DNA from: Camellia lanceoleosa
Lineage: Eukaryota > Streptophyta > Magnoliopsida > Ericales > Theaceae
NCBI GenBank assembly: GCA_025200525.1
Contig: CM045763.1
Span: 59,041,530 to 59,105,529 of the forward strand
Reading direction: 5' to 3'
Length of the DNA: 64,000 nucleotides
The notes beneath the pieces are model-generated. The model did not search any database. It saw only the letters and a program-made list of their open reading frames with translations, and was not told where the DNA came from. Numbering within the stretch: position 1 is the first letter of the stretch; the number at the start of each line of letters is the position of its first letter. Both the position numbers and the translations under genes were made by a program. Positions 22,681 through 35,000 of this stretch are shown here, piece after piece.

Positions 22681-22848
22681 TGACATTGGTAAGACTTTAG
22701 TCTGGAAAACGTTTTTCGCTTTTTAAAAGTAAAAAATATTTTGTGTCCAAATTGGCTTGTTTTTCGTTAACCATAGAAAATATTTTCAATTGACTTTTGT
22801 TTTTCATTGTACTAAACACCAGAAAATATAAAAATTATTTTTCATAAG

Positions 22849-23514
22849 GATAAAAGACAATTGTAGTCCTTAAAGTATGCACTCTTTGTCATTTTAATTT
22901 CTTAAGTTTTAATTTTGTTATTTTAGTCCTTAAAATTGTCAATTTGAGGCCAAGTTTGGCATCTACTAAAATAATACAAAAAGTCAAAAAGTCACTATCC
23001 TATTTAAGTGACATCATCTTATTTAAATCACATCATCTCTCTAACACATCACATCAAACCCAACCCAACTAAGCCAATAAGTCAAAAAGTACACTTTTTT
23101 AGAACATTCCAAACCAACCCTTAATTTGATCCTAGGTTTAACATCTATTAACAGAAATATAATTAAAAGACAGTTTCGGTCCTTAAAATATGCATTTCTT
23201 GTCATTTTAATCCCTCAAGTTTTAAATTTTGTTATTTTAGTCTTCAAAGTTGTCAATTTGAGTTAATCCTAGCTTAAATTGACAATTTTGAGAACCAAAA
23301 TGATTAAATTTAAAATTTGAGAGACTAATATGATAATAAATGCATACTTTAGGGACCAAAACTGAATTGTATTCATATTTATGTCAACGGACGTTAAACT
23401 TAGGACCCAATTGATTCAAATTAACAATTTTAGGGGCCAAAATAATAAAATTAAAATTTAAGAAACTAAAATGACAAAGAGTGCATATTTTAGGAACTAA
23501 AATTATTTTTTATC
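22849..23514. mobile_element. Long-TIR hairpin element with nested MITE
   Basis: Left arm starts GATAAAAGACAATTG and right arm ends AAATTATTTTTTATC. Arms share 'TATGCACTCTTTGTCATTTT' over more than 100 bp. A related MITE, GGCCAAGTTTGGCAT ... ACCAACCCTTAA, sits at 22946-23123. The whole block is absent from the homologous position in unit 1. Confidence 0.75.
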
Positions 23515-24244
23515 TTTTTTATTTGATAAAATTCTTTTAGCCAAACAAATGGAGCATTAATGCCTTTGTAATTTTTTATAACAAAGATGATTTTTGTAAC
23601 TCTCACTAATTCAATCCTACCATTCATTTCTGAAAACAAACAGAGAAACATTGGTCTCTGCAGCATAAAATAAAAGAAATTTTTTTCAAATATATTATTT
23701 TATTAATTTTAATTAAATTATTTATGTGAATTTATATATATAATTGTTATAAAATGTATGTTATAATGTTGAAAAATAATCTAAACCCTATCACATTAGA
23801 AAATTATAATTTAAATATTTGGTATTTAATTATTTATTCAGCTTGCCTAAAGTCCACTTTGGTAGACTACACCATGCAGTTAGTTTACTGTGGATTTGGT
23901 CCAAACTTATATTAATAATTCGAACAGCTTATTTTGTAGGGCTCATCATGTTGATTAATCATAACAAAGTTAATTAGACATCAGTATCCACACACAATCG
24001 ATTCATAATTTATTCTTCAAAAAAATGAATGACATGTATCATTTCTACAATTTACTGTTATCTTTTGAGAAGAAAATATGATTTGATTGTGTGCGTAATG
24101 ATATTTGATTAATTTAGTTTTTAATATAAATGATCTATTAAACGAACTTCATAAAATAAATAGTTTATATTATGAAGATGAATTCTCAGCATATTTAAAA
24201 AAATATGGGGAAATTAGTTATTAGTGGTTTCACTATAAAAAAAT

Positions 24245-24710
24245 TGACTTTTTGCGACGACAAAATGCCGTCGCAAATACTCAAAATGCCGTCTCAAAAG
24301 GTTTTTTGCGACGGCAGATGACTTTTAGTGATGGCAAGTGGGGGGTCGCAACAAAGGGGTCGCAAAAAGGTTTTAGCGACGGCACGTTGCCGTTGCCTTT
24401 TTTTTTGCGACGGCAAGTTGCCTTTTTTGCAACGGAATTTTTCTGTCGCCATTAATATGAAAAAATCTGAGATTTTTTGAGATGGCACTATTTTGCCGTC
24501 GCTAAAGATGTTATTTGCAACGGCAAAAAAGCCATCTCTAAAGAATTTTTTGCGACGGGATACCTGCCGTCGCTAAAAAAATATTTGAGACAGCGTGATG
24601 CCCGTCGCTAAAAGAGTATTTGCGACGGCTAAGGGTACCGTCGCAAAAGGAGTTACCTCAATTCTGCCAATATTATTTGCGACGGTAATGTGTTGCCGTC
24701 TCAAAAAAAA
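24245..24710. repeat. Left subterminal repeats of the CACTA element
   Basis: At least ten copies of a GCGACGGC-type motif in both orientations, spaced 15-50 bp. Right-end counterparts are at 28085-28420. Confidence 0.85.
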
Positions 24711-25189
24711 ACTGCAATAAAATTATTAAAAATATGAAAATTACCTGTATTAAATGACAAATAATTGAAAAAGAAACTAATAATTACATAATAACATAAA
24801 AATTCCAGTATAAAAATAACAATTCATCAATAATAAAAAATTTCCTTGCATTCATTCATTCATTACAACACATTAGCAAAATTAATCTACTACATAATAT
24901 TGCATAATACATACACAATATTTAAATACATAATGTTGTTCACAATTCAAAATAACGTAAATCAAAAACAAAAGTTTCCCTTATGATTCTTTCATGGGTA
25001 ACAAAAACAAAAGTAAATCGCAATCTTCAAACCGCTGTATTCCACAAAAGCAAACTGCTACTCGGGAAATATCTGAAAACAAAAAATAAAAATAATTAAT
25101 GACAATATAATTATGTTTTAATATTTTAATTACAAAAAAACATAAAAAATTAACTACTATATAATTACAAAGATAATTAAGTAAATAAT

Positions 25190-26015
25190 TTTGGCTAGAC
25201 GAAAATCTGGCTCTAACTCCCAAACCGGGAACCCAGTTGGAGTCCCGTCTTCTCCCATAAGTCTCTCTTGCCTAGCCGGTCGTGTGAGCCAAGTTTCGTG
25301 CTAAACCGATGCCGTTTGGTGCTTTTGGGGCGTCAACACCTCCGATTCAAATTTCTTAATAAACTAGTTTGCCTAGACTGAAATTCGGCTCTAAATCCCA
25401 AACTGGGAACCCAATTGGAGTCCCGTTTTCTCCCACAAGTCTCTCGTGCCTAGACGGTCGTGTGTGCCAAATTTCGTGCTAAACCGACGCCGTTTGGTGA
25501 TTTTGGGGCGTCAACACCTCCAATTCAAGTTTCTTAAGAAACTAGTTTGCCTATAGTGAAATCCGGCTCTAACTTCCAAACCGGGAACTCAATTGGAGTC
25601 CCGTCATCTCTCACAAGTCTCTTGTGCCTAGGCGGTCGTGTGTGCCAAGTTTCGTGCTAAACCGATGCCGTTTGGTAATTTTGGGGCTTCAACACCTCCA
25701 ATTCAAGTTTCTTAAGGAACTAGCTTGCCTATAGTGAAATCTGGCTCTAACTCCCAAATTGGGAACCCGATTGGAGTCCTATCTTCTCCCACAAGTCTCT
25801 CGTTCCTAGACGGCCGTGTGTGCCAAGTTTCGTGCTAAACCAATGTCGTTTGGTGATTTTGGGGTGCCAACACCTCCAATTCAAGTTTCTTAAGGAACTA
25901 GTTTGCCTAAAGTGAAATCCGGCTCTAACTCCCAAACCAGGAACCCAATTGGAGTCCCGTCTTCTCCCACAAGCCTTTTGTGCCTAGACGGTCATGTGTG
26001 CCATAGCCCCTTGTA
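25190..26015. repeat. 178-bp tandem repeat, about 4.5 copies
   Basis: 'GGCTCTAA' recurs at 25209, 25387, 25565, 25743 and 25921, exactly 178 bp apart. Each unit includes 'CCCAAACCGGGAACCC', 'TTGGAGTCCCGTCTTCTCCC', 'CCAAGTTTCGTGCTAAACC' and 'GGGGCGTCAACACCTCC'. Copies are roughly 90% alike. It lies wholly inside the CACTA element and directly abuts the end of its transposase remnant. Confidence 0.9.
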
Positions 26016-26330
26016 TCATTCCAATCATATCATCTCCAATGTCTAAATTAGCTAATGTTTCATTCTCTCGATTACCATGCAGAGATATGTAAGATTCCCC
26101 ATGATTAATCCAATGTTTGTATTTTAAAAAAAAAACATTCAAAATCAGATGCTCCCGTACACCCTCTCATACAGGATGGTATCAATTCTCACACTTCGTA
26201 CATGGACAACTGATCATCGAATCTTCAACCCTATTGGCGTAGGCAAACACAAGGAATTCATCAATCCCATTAATGTATTCGTTCGACATCCTATTTGGCA
26301 AATCAATCCAACTCTTATCCATCATCTGTA
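26005..26330 (-). pseudogene. CACTA transposase-associated domain remnant
   Basis: Starts 'MDKSWIDLPNRMSNEY..GIDEFL' and ends the zinc-binding part with 'SCPCTKCEN'. These are hallmarks of the Transpos_assoc domain at the N-terminus of plant CACTA (TNP2-type) proteins. A TGA then follows where Trp is usual. Homology continues with 'YHPV' and, after a frame change, 'YKHWINHGES..SLHGN' and 'DDMIGMIQ', as in the family. The transposase proper is missing; the 178-bp array starts where it would continue. Confidence 0.75.
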
Positions 26331-26424
26331 CACATCCACAAAAATATCTCATCAAAGTAACTCTAAATATAATACCTACGTATTCATGTACCATGATACC
26401 TATCCGTCCAATTTCTCTCAAATA

Positions 26425-27842
26425 GATAGATGGTCTTATCCCAGTTAGTTATTTACTGATTTGATGGGAGAACATAAAAAATGAAATACTTATATAACAA
26501 CACGTGAGACATAAAAATGTTGCAAAACACCAACTATTCCATCACTAATTCAACATGTCTAGAACATCAAGAGATGCACAGAACATCATAGGCGTTAAGA
26601 GCTAGGAAAAAAAAATGCAGACAAAAATAATTACACCCTCATCTCCCAAAACAAGTAATACACTTCCATTCCATAGCAATGAATATAGCTATCCATTAAA
26701 TTTTAAGGATCTAAAATGAATTGATTTGAGACGGAATATGAAGATCATATTCATTTAGACTCCTTAAGTTTAAAAAACGGTTGAGTAAGACACTTAGTTC
26801 TAAAACATACAACAAGTTTTGACATGAATAAGACACTTAGTTCTAAAAAACACGACACTTAGTTCAAAACATAGTGCAAGCACCATGTTATTCTATCATA
26901 CTAGAGCCTTGTAGGCAAGCACTTGGTTATCTAATTTTAGCACTATTTCTAATTGAAATTGCTACTATTTTTAATTATTAAACTTTGGTCCTTGTTGTCT
27001 TCATGAGGAGAATACATATATGACCAAAAAGACCACTACCTTGACTTTAAGTGCTCCCTTTAAAATATGTTAATAAGTGTACTTAAATCAATCATTAACT
27101 TGAGTATCACATGTATATTATTGACTAATATACCATGTTGGACGCATCAATCAATTTTAAGTTTGTTGATTTGAATAATATATATGCTCTCCCTTTAACT
27201 TGAGTATCACACAATTTGGTTTGTTTTACCATCTTAGTTTTATTTCTATTTTGTACATGAGTGTTTCATAAAACAAAGAATAGAACATATACAAATTCAT
27301 AATTTATACACCTTTTTGGTAAAAATATTAACTTATTTGATGTAACTATTGTAAGATGAAAATAAAAAATAAAAAATAAAAAACACACTTTCCTCTACTT
27401 TTGAATGATTAATTTTTTCAAATTATTTAAGTTACTTTAGTCTCATAAATATGCACAAGATGAACCAAACATTTTGAAATATATTTTCAATAAAAAATTT
27501 TAAAAAAACAATAGTAAATATTTTTGTCACATGCAACACAAAATAATTTACATGAATCAAAATTACATGAATAATGAAACACTAAATTATTCATGTATTC
27601 ATGTAAATTACACTAAATAATTTACACTAAGGAGCCAATCCGAGTGCATCTTCTAAGAAGAGAGAGCATATATATTCGTGTATATATTTTACACTAAATA
27701 ATTTTCCACTATTTGCGATAGGTTATGAGGACCATTTAAATAATTTTACACTAATATATTTTACACTAAATTTACACTAAATAATTTACACTAATCATAT
27801 ATATTCATGTATATATATATATATATTTTGAACAGCTAATAC

Positions 27843-27874
<32 letters not shown>

Positions 27875-28084
27875 GGAGCATACGCTGAGTGAGAAAGCCG
27901 TCGCTGCACCACCGCTATATTAGTAAATTAGTCGTCGCTTGATTCCACCGTACCATTTAAAGCTAAGTCGTTCATCGCTTGTTTGGGGATTTTGGGGGAA
28001 AAAAATCTGTTTCAAAGATTTAGGGATTTCGATCCAAATGATTGCGTGCCAAACAATGGGGAGAGCGGAACAAATTTTTTTTAT
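26425..28084. other. Non-coding interior of the CACTA element
   Basis: AT-rich. Includes repeated 'GACACTTAGTTCTAAAA' and 'TTTACACTAAATAATTT' motifs and TA/GA microsatellites near 27810-27875. No gene seen. Confidence 0.55.
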
Positions 28085-28564
28085 GACTTTTTGCGACGGT
28101 ACATTTTACACCGTCGCAAATGATAAATAAATATAGATAAATCGACGCCGTTTTGATAATGGTTTTTTTGCGACGGGCATTTGTTGTCGCAAATTGTCCA
28201 CTATTTGCGACAGCAAACTTTTGCCGTCTCAAAAAATTTCTTTTTGCGACGGTAAAAAATGCCGTCGCGAATACTTCCATATTTATCACACTTCCCGTGT
28301 AGGTTTATTACCGACGGTACAACTGCCATCACGAAAGCTATTTATTTGCGATGGTTTAATCTACCGTCGCAAAAGATCATTTTTTGTGACGGGGAACGCA
28401 CTGTCACAAAAGGTTCCGTGTTTTATACTCCATTTTCTTGTAGTGTTTTAGTGGAAAAAATTTACAAAAATATAATAAACATTATAAATATTAATAATTA
28501 ACATCATAATTTTTTTTACCAATATGTAATTATTTTTCAAAAACCATCCCGAATGGTAAAAATA

Positions 28565-29155
28565 TTGCAATGCATGCAATAAAAAGACAATATTTTAAAC
28601 AAGAAAGTGATTTGTAAACAAAATATTCATACAAAAAATTTCACAAGAACGAGGTGGTAATATGATATTTTGAAAATTGTAAATCACTTTGATGAGCTTT
28701 TTAGTTTGAAATGAATGGATACTAATTTTTTGAAAACTATAAAATTCTTTTGGGACCAAATTTTTTGTCTCAAAAGATACACCATTATGAAACCAAATTA
28801 TTTTGTCTCTAAAAGTCTGTTTATTAGTGCCATTTTCAAAAAATTGTAGCTAAAAGTTTTGTTTTGGACTTTTCGGGACGACCTTTTAGCGACTATCCTC
28901 ATGACAATTGAAATTGGTCTCTAAATGTCTTTTACAACAAAATTTTCACTTTTAGAGACCAAAATATTTGGTCTCTAAAACTTTTATTTGTTGTAGTGGC
29001 ATGCAATAAAAAGACAATATTTTAAACAAGAAGAGTGATTTGTAAACAAAAATTCATACAAAAAATTTCACAAGAACGAGGTGATAATATGATATTTTGA
29101 AAATTGTAAATCACTTTGATGAGCTTTTTAGTTTGAAATGAATGGAAACTAATAT
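28565..29155. repeat. About 150-bp direct repeat flanking a CACTA-like end
   Basis: 'GCATGCAATAAAAAGACAAT' to 'TTTTTAGTTTGAAATGAATG' occurs at 28572-28720 and again at 28999-29147, nearly identical. The sequence between ends TTTGTTGTAGTG at 28997, with 'GGTCTCTAAAA' motifs before it. That is a CACTA-type terminus (CACTACAACAAA in reverse). Unit 1 has one copy only (9780-9940). Confidence 0.75.
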
Positions 29156-30019
29156 ATCATGTCATTTTGTATAGATTTTTTGTTTAAATTTTTTATTGTA
29201 TATGATCACTCGTTAAACAATAGCCTTGGTATAGTTTATTATAAATTAAAAGTTGATAATCAGAAAGTTAAATCTAAAAACACTTCTTATATAACTTCTA
29301 AATAATTAACTTTTCTTAATTTATTTAAGTTATTTCAGCCTAATAAACTGAATTTAGTATCATTGATTTGGTATTTCTTATTGTAGAAGTTAGGAGGTTG
29401 AATTGTGAGTTCTTGCGGGCATGTTGAGGCAGTGTTTCATTGTATTGGCATCTCGCCAACTTGATTTGATATATGCTTTCAGATTTACTTGTGATTTTTC
29501 TCAGTGATCATATGTCAAGTAAATTGATATATGTTTTTTGAGATATGATGCAGATGAATCCTCCTCATTGCTTTCGGTTAATGTATTTTGTTTTGTTCGT
29601 ACTTTAATTCTTCATCAATGAAGTGCTCTTTTGATGATAAAAATAATAATAATATCAATTTCATACTTAAATTATTCTTTTTATATTAATTTTGCCTCCA
29701 TTGTCAATTGCCGTCTATGATTAAACGAAAGTTGTTGATGTGGTACCCAAACTTCATTTGAAATTTTATTTTACTCCCAAAACTATTCCCAAAATATTAA
29801 TTAGTTTGAAAACTGAACAACAAATTTGGAATGCACATAATTAAAGTAAATATTAAAACGTCATAATTTAAAATACAGAAAATAACTTACAATTACAATT
29901 GTAGCAACTGCAAGGATCTTTAATTGGGTTACAAATGAAAGGAGTAATTGTCACTCAGAACTCTCTGTTTTTTCTAAAGACTGAAGAATGAAAAACTTGA
30001 AGCTTTCTGAATGAATACA

Positions 30020-30035
30020 TTACAATATATAGAAA
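30020..30035 (-). promoter_or_regulatory. Possible TATA box of the endogenous pararetrovirus
   Basis: 'TCTATATATTG' on the minus strand, downstream of the last viral frame, where caulimovirid promoters lie. Position and motif only. Confidence 0.35.
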
Positions 30036-30355
30036 AGGAAAATACAGTAATCATGTGACTTCCTTGAACAGTAATCATGTGACTTCTTTGATTGATGAAA
30101 GCACCTGGCAGCTTGTAAGGCAAAGCAAATGCTGTCGGTTGCTTTCGGTGGAGTGATAGCACGAACATACAGCTTTAACAAAAGTTGATTGGGTGAATAG
30201 TGATGGTGAACAGTAAAAGTGAACAGTAACTTTTACTATTCATCACTTTTGGTGGATCATGTGAATATAGGAATCAATATAGATACAAATTAGCAGCTTT
30301 TCTCAAAAGAGTATTAATTGAAGCTAATTTATATTTATAGGGAATTCTATGTTGA

Positions 30356-31801
30356 TCAGGCATATGGGTCCTGAGCATTTTGGAACTCGGATCTGCCATA
30401 TGAGATGTGTTGAGTAGTTGATCCTTCAGAAGATTGTGACTGGTATGAACTGTCTTCTGAATTTTCTGAACTGGGTGATTGAGCTTCTTCAGCCTGCTCT
30501 GTTAATTGACGGGCTAACTGGAGTAGTTCATCTCGGGATAACTTGGTCTTGACCTTTGATTTAGCTTTGGGTTGAGCAGGAGGTGAAATGGGCTTAGCCT
30601 TAGCTTTGGATTTTGATTTGGGCCGTGAATGTTCCTTGGGCTGGTCTGGAATTGCAGGAGCTTTGCACTTCACCTTGGATTTTGATTGGGCTGGTTGAAC
30701 TGATTTGGATTTGGAGGATTTGGGCTTGGAACCACTAGATGAGGGGCTTCCAAGGTTGACTGGAGGAAGACTGGGCTGGCTTCCTTGGCTGATTGCAGCA
30801 GTTGGGTTCTGCTGGGCTTTGGATATAGAAGGAGTTGGAGCACATTGATCAATGGGGAATTCTTCTTGAACAATTTCAAAAATTATGGGCATATTGAATT
30901 TAGCCCACCATTTAACTGAATGTTGACGGGTGATTATGTTACCATCAATTCCATAATGCCATTTAAATATCCATGGGAGTTTATATTTGGATATAAAAAT
31001 TAACAAAGATGGAAATTGTCTCTGATGAGTGGTGAATGGGTAAACAGAGGAGAAATAGTTAACTAGTTCAATGAGATCACCAGGAAGGATGTCTGAAATG
31101 GCACCACAATGAGTCCACCATCTCAGAAACCAGGTAGGAAACTCGGATTTGAATTTTTGATCAAAGGAGATGAACCAGGAGTGACTAAAAGTTTCATTTT
31201 GGTACAGGAAAATCTTGAACCAGGCATCAACATAATCATGGTAATTATGCTGGATGGAATGACCAGGTAAATCTCGAAACTGATAAGGAGGACCCCATTT
31301 AGCTTGGGAAACAATACTATGGATGTAAATGGAATGATACAGAACCTTGCTGGCATAGGTTCGATCATAAATGGGTTTAATCAAGACTGATTGATGATGG
31401 ATCAAAATATCTTTGTAATAGGTGAGTGTTTTCTCTAGATGTGGGAGGATGAAATGGCATCCAGAGCCAAAATGGGATTTAGCAATTTCATGGATTACTT
31501 GGCCTTTAGGGTGACTGGGTTCTATATAGAACAGATTAGTAGTGTGTGATTTGGTATAATCAGATCGAGATGACCTGACTGGGTTAGCAGGGAATGGAGT
31601 AACTAAGACTGATTGGCTTGGAGCAAAAGGATCAGTAGCCAAAGCAGTTGAGTAAATAGGCCTGGGGATATTTCCAAGGATTTGGTAACGGTTGATCATT
31701 TGAATGGGTCGAGGGTATTGTCCTATTAACTCCAAAGGAGGAGGAACAAAAGGTTGACTAGAAGGAACCAAAGCCTTAGAAGGAGGCTTTGGGCGAGACA
31801 T
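30356..31801 (-). CDS. Caulimovirid downstream open frame, about 481 aa, unknown function
   Basis: Uninterrupted frame starting at the ATG at 31801 ('MSRPKPPSK'). The frame is open 14 codons further upstream, but without an ATG. The N-terminal 90 residues are Pro/Ser-rich. A globular part (about 95-330) is rich in Trp, His and Tyr, with 'FLRWWTHCGAI' near its middle. A basic, low-complexity tail (about 345-440) is full of 'KSKSK' and 'AKAKP' runs, and an acidic Ser-rich end follows. I recognise no domain. It resembles the unassigned second-frame product of florendovirus-like caulimovirids. The ATG follows 'TTGTTTCAACAG', a good splice-acceptor context, so expression from a spliced RNA is possible. 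It is intact although the viral polyprotein is broken. Confidence 0.65.
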   Translation of the reverse strand: MSRPKPPSKALVPSSQPFVPPPLELIGQYPRPIQMINRYQILGNIPRPIYSTALATDPFAPSQSVLVTPFPANPVRSSRSDYTKSHTTNLFYIEPSHPKGQVIHEIAKSHFGSGCHFILPHLEKTLTYYKDILIHHQSVLIKPIYDRTYASKVLYHSIYIHSIVSQAKWGPPYQFRDLPGHSIQHNYHDYVDAWFKIFLYQNETFSHSWFISFDQKFKSEFPTWFLRWWTHCGAISDILPGDLIELVNYFSSVYPFTTHQRQFPSLLIFISKYKLPWIFKWHYGIDGNIITRQHSVKWWAKFNMPIIFEIVQEEFPIDQCAPTPSISKAQQNPTAAISQGSQPSLPPVNLGSPSSSGSKPKSSKSKSVQPAQSKSKVKCKAPAIPDQPKEHSRPKSKSKAKAKPISPPAQPKAKSKVKTKLSRDELLQLARQLTEQAEEAQSPSSENSEDSSYQSQSSEGSTTQHISYGRSEFQNAQDPYA

Positions 31802-31836
31802 CTGTTGAAACAAGAAACAATGATCAGTAGCAGAGA

Positions 31837-32067
31837 TTAACAACCAGAAAGGAGATCTAGATAATTCTGGAAATAATGTAAATGGTTGTAATAATCATGT
31901 CGTAAAATACGACGGGCTTGAATCTGTTGGTGAATGATGTATTGGGCTCTTTTAGTAGTTGGTTTGGCGGATTTGAGGCGGTTAATACGGCGATTAACTT
32001 GTTTGAGCAGGGTTTGGTAAAAGGTAATTTGGTTTTTTAAATATGGAATATGTGGAGTAGCACTCAT
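31837..32067 (-). CDS. Small caulimovirid open frame, 76 aa
   Basis: Open from the ATG at 32067 to the TAA ending at 31837. Arg/Lys-, Tyr- and His-rich, likely helical ('QVNRRINRLKSAK', 'YIIHQQIQARRILR'). It starts within about 25 bp after the end of the polyprotein and ends 35 bp before the next ATG, giving a compact viral arrangement. Function unknown. Confidence 0.5.
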   Translation of the reverse strand: MSATPHIPYLKNQITFYQTLLKQVNRRINRLKSAKPTTKRAQYIIHQQIQARRILRHDYYNHLHYFQNYLDLLSGC

Positions 32068-32089
32068 CCCTTCCCCCCCTGTAAAAATT

Positions 32090-35000
32090 CCCGGGTAAGA
32101 AAATCAGGAAGGGAATTTTGACAACCAAGTATATAGGTAATATCAAAATCAAAAATACTTAAAATAGATTGCCAACGAGCAAAAATTTATTTACTAGCAA
32201 GATTTTGAACATCTTTTTCCAAAACATATTTAGCGGATTTGCAATCAACACGAAGTAAAAATTTTTGATTTAAAATATCATCTTGAAATTTTTGTATACA
32301 TAAAACTGTAGATAAAATTTCTTTTTTAATAGTACTATAATTTAATTGTGCTTTATTCCAGACACCAGAATGATAACGAACAATTTGTTCAGATGATTGA
32401 GGTGTGACTTTCTGGAGAAGAATGCCACCATAACCAATATCAGAAGTATCAGTTTGAATAATTTTGAATGAATTTTCAGTAGGAATACCAAGACAAGGAA
32501 GAGACTTAACATATTGTTTGACGTTTTGGACAATAGAAGTATGAACAGATGACCAAGGGGGAGGATTATCCTTTAATCTATCAAACAATGGTTGACAAGT
32601 CTTCCTAAGGTCTTTGTAAAAATCAGCAATGTAATTAAGGGAACCTAAAAACCTTTGTAACTGGGTTTTATCAAGAATTTCATCAGGGAACTTGGATGCA
32701 AACTCAATTGATCTACTAATTGGCAGAATAGTATTGTGGTGAATATTATATCCTAAGAATCTAACTTTAGTTTGAAAGAGTTTGATTTTAGGAGCTGAGA
32801 TAACTAAACCATGACTTTTAATTGTATAAAAGAATGCAGTTAAATGTTTCTAATGTTCGTTAAGGGATTTGGAAAATATTAAGATGTCATCAATATAAAC
32901 AATAGAAAAATGACTAAATGGATTGAAAATATCATTCATTCTATTTTGAAATTCACTATGAGCATTTTTTAAACCAAATGGCATTACATTCCATTCATAT
33001 TGACCAAATGGTGTGTTAAAAGTAGTTTTATATCGATCTTTATGGTGAATTTGTATTTGCCAAAACCCACTTTTTAAATCAAATTTACTAAAAATAACCG
33101 CTTGACTAAGTCTTTTAATCAAATCTTTTTTTATTAGGAATAGGATATCTAATCCATTCTAAAACAGCATTGAGTGGTTTATAATTAATAACTAAGTGAG
33201 GGACACCTCGTTCTAATTCAGTATTTTTATTAACATAAAAAGCAGGACAAGACCAAGGCGATTTACTTGGACTAATGATTCTGTTTTTTAATAATTCATT
33301 AATTTCTTTCTTACACATTTCAACTAATTCATAATTCATTTGAATAGGTTGAGATTTAGTAGGGATGTGTTTTTCATTAAAATTTTTAATATATGGCAAA
33401 GTAACTACATGCTTTTTTCTATGCCAAAAGGCAGTAGGTAAATGGGAACAGACAATAGATTCTAGTTTTAATTGAAAATCATTAATTTGAGAAATAATAA
33501 CAGGATCAGTTAATTGTTGATCAATTCTTTTATAATTAATTTCTTCTTTAAGAAAATTGATTTGCCTAGTTAAGCGATTAATAGTATGGGAAATAGAACA
33601 ATCTTTTAACAGTTTTAATTTGAACATTTCAGGCGGAAATAAAAATTTAAAAGTAACAGGTTGGCCTAAAACATGAGTGGTAATTCCTTCAGCAGATGTA
33701 GTAAATGGATAAAGTAGATGTATAAATGGGGTACTTAATATGATTTTATCAGTCATGTTTCTTACTAAAACGAATGAGGTTTTGAAACATACATTATCTT
33801 GACAGACATGAACGTTAGGTAATTTATATTTAATACGCATTTTACTACCATTAGCAGAGGTTAATTTCTCATGGCATTTTTCATAGTATTTAGTAGGGAG
33901 CAAACCTTCTTGTATATAGTTTAAATCAGCACCAGTATCTATTAGAACAATTAAGTTTAATTCAAAATCATTAATAACTATCTTAATTCGTGAATACCAT
34001 TTTTCCATATAGATTTTATTGATTAGATTTAATCTTTTATCGTCAAGAGTATGGGATTGTGATCTATTGTCAAATATTAAATTATCAGGATTAGTGTGGT
34101 CAGAATCAGGGTCAGAATTATGTTCAGATTCATTAGGAGATTCATGGACTGAGTTGTGGAATTTATCTAAACTTTTATTAAGTTTTAATGTAATAATTTC
34201 ATCTTCTAATTTTTGATCTTTTTGTCTTAATTCAGTAATAGTTTGTTTGATTTGATTGATTTCAGATTGTAAATCTTGAAGTGTAATTTCTTTAGTTTTA
34301 TTTTTAAATCTTTCTAAAGTCTTAGATAAACTGATAATAGGTTTATCAATCTTAGGTTTATCATCAGAATGAATTAATAAAGATTTTAATTTATCAATAT
34401 ATTTTTGTTTTAAATTGGGATCATCTAATTTGCTAATTAATTCAATAAGGGCAGATTCTTCTTGGGTGTTTTTAGTAAACGCTTATTTGTTTAAGCGGTT
34501 TCTGATGAACATCATTACATCCTAGATTAATATTATTGTCGAGAATCGTCACTAGGTGAATGATAATCGATGAAGTTCTTGGATGATCGTAAGAGAGTCG
34601 CTAATGATTGATTTAATTGAAAGATTTCAAATAACTGATTTTTGGAATTATCATCAATTTGAAGTTGGTTAACTCTATCCTTTAATTTTTGCTTTTCTTT
34701 ACATTTATTTGAATAATGTTCTTTTTTACTGCAATTATAGCAGGTAATGTCTTTATTGAATTTGGATTTGGGATGTGATTTTTTATAATATTTCCTTTTG
34801 GGTTTAGTATAAAATTTATCATGAGATTTGGAAGGTGAATAATCTTTGCGATATTTATTAGAAGAGTATTTGGATTTATGTTTATGTTTAGAGTACTTGT
34901 GTGATTTCCTACGGGAAGGAGCAACAGGAGGTAAACCATATTGTTCACAGAAGTTTCCTAATTCATATTTAGCTTTATGTTTATCCTTAGTGGCTTTTTG

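Larger units (their letters stand above)
24231..28445. mobile_element. CACTA (En/Spm) transposon, 4.2 kb, exact ends and TTT target duplication
   Basis: Left end CACTATAAAAAAATTGAC, right end CATTTTCTTGTAGTG, flanked by TTT at 24228-24230 and 28446-28448. Subterminal regions (24245-24710 and 28085-28420) hold many copies of TTTGCGACGGCA or its reverse complement, the type of repeat bound by CACTA transposases. The interior retains a remnant of the transposase gene on the minus strand (about 26005-26330) and a 178-bp tandem array. It has no complete transposase, so it is a defective or non-autonomous derivative. Unit 1 shows uninterrupted flanks near 9725-9760. Confidence 0.9.

Noticed and set aside
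24231..28445. Spaced GCGACGGC repeats considered as a CRISPR-like array
   Set aside because: Repeats are short, in both orientations, irregularly spaced and confined to the two subterminal regions of a CACTA transposon.
33115..34008. Aspartic protease/RT frame as part of a Ty3/gypsy retrotransposon
   Set aside because: No integrase or LTR accompanies it, the zinc-knuckle coat-like segment precedes it and RNase H is followed by extra downstream frames, which fits a caulimovirid instead.
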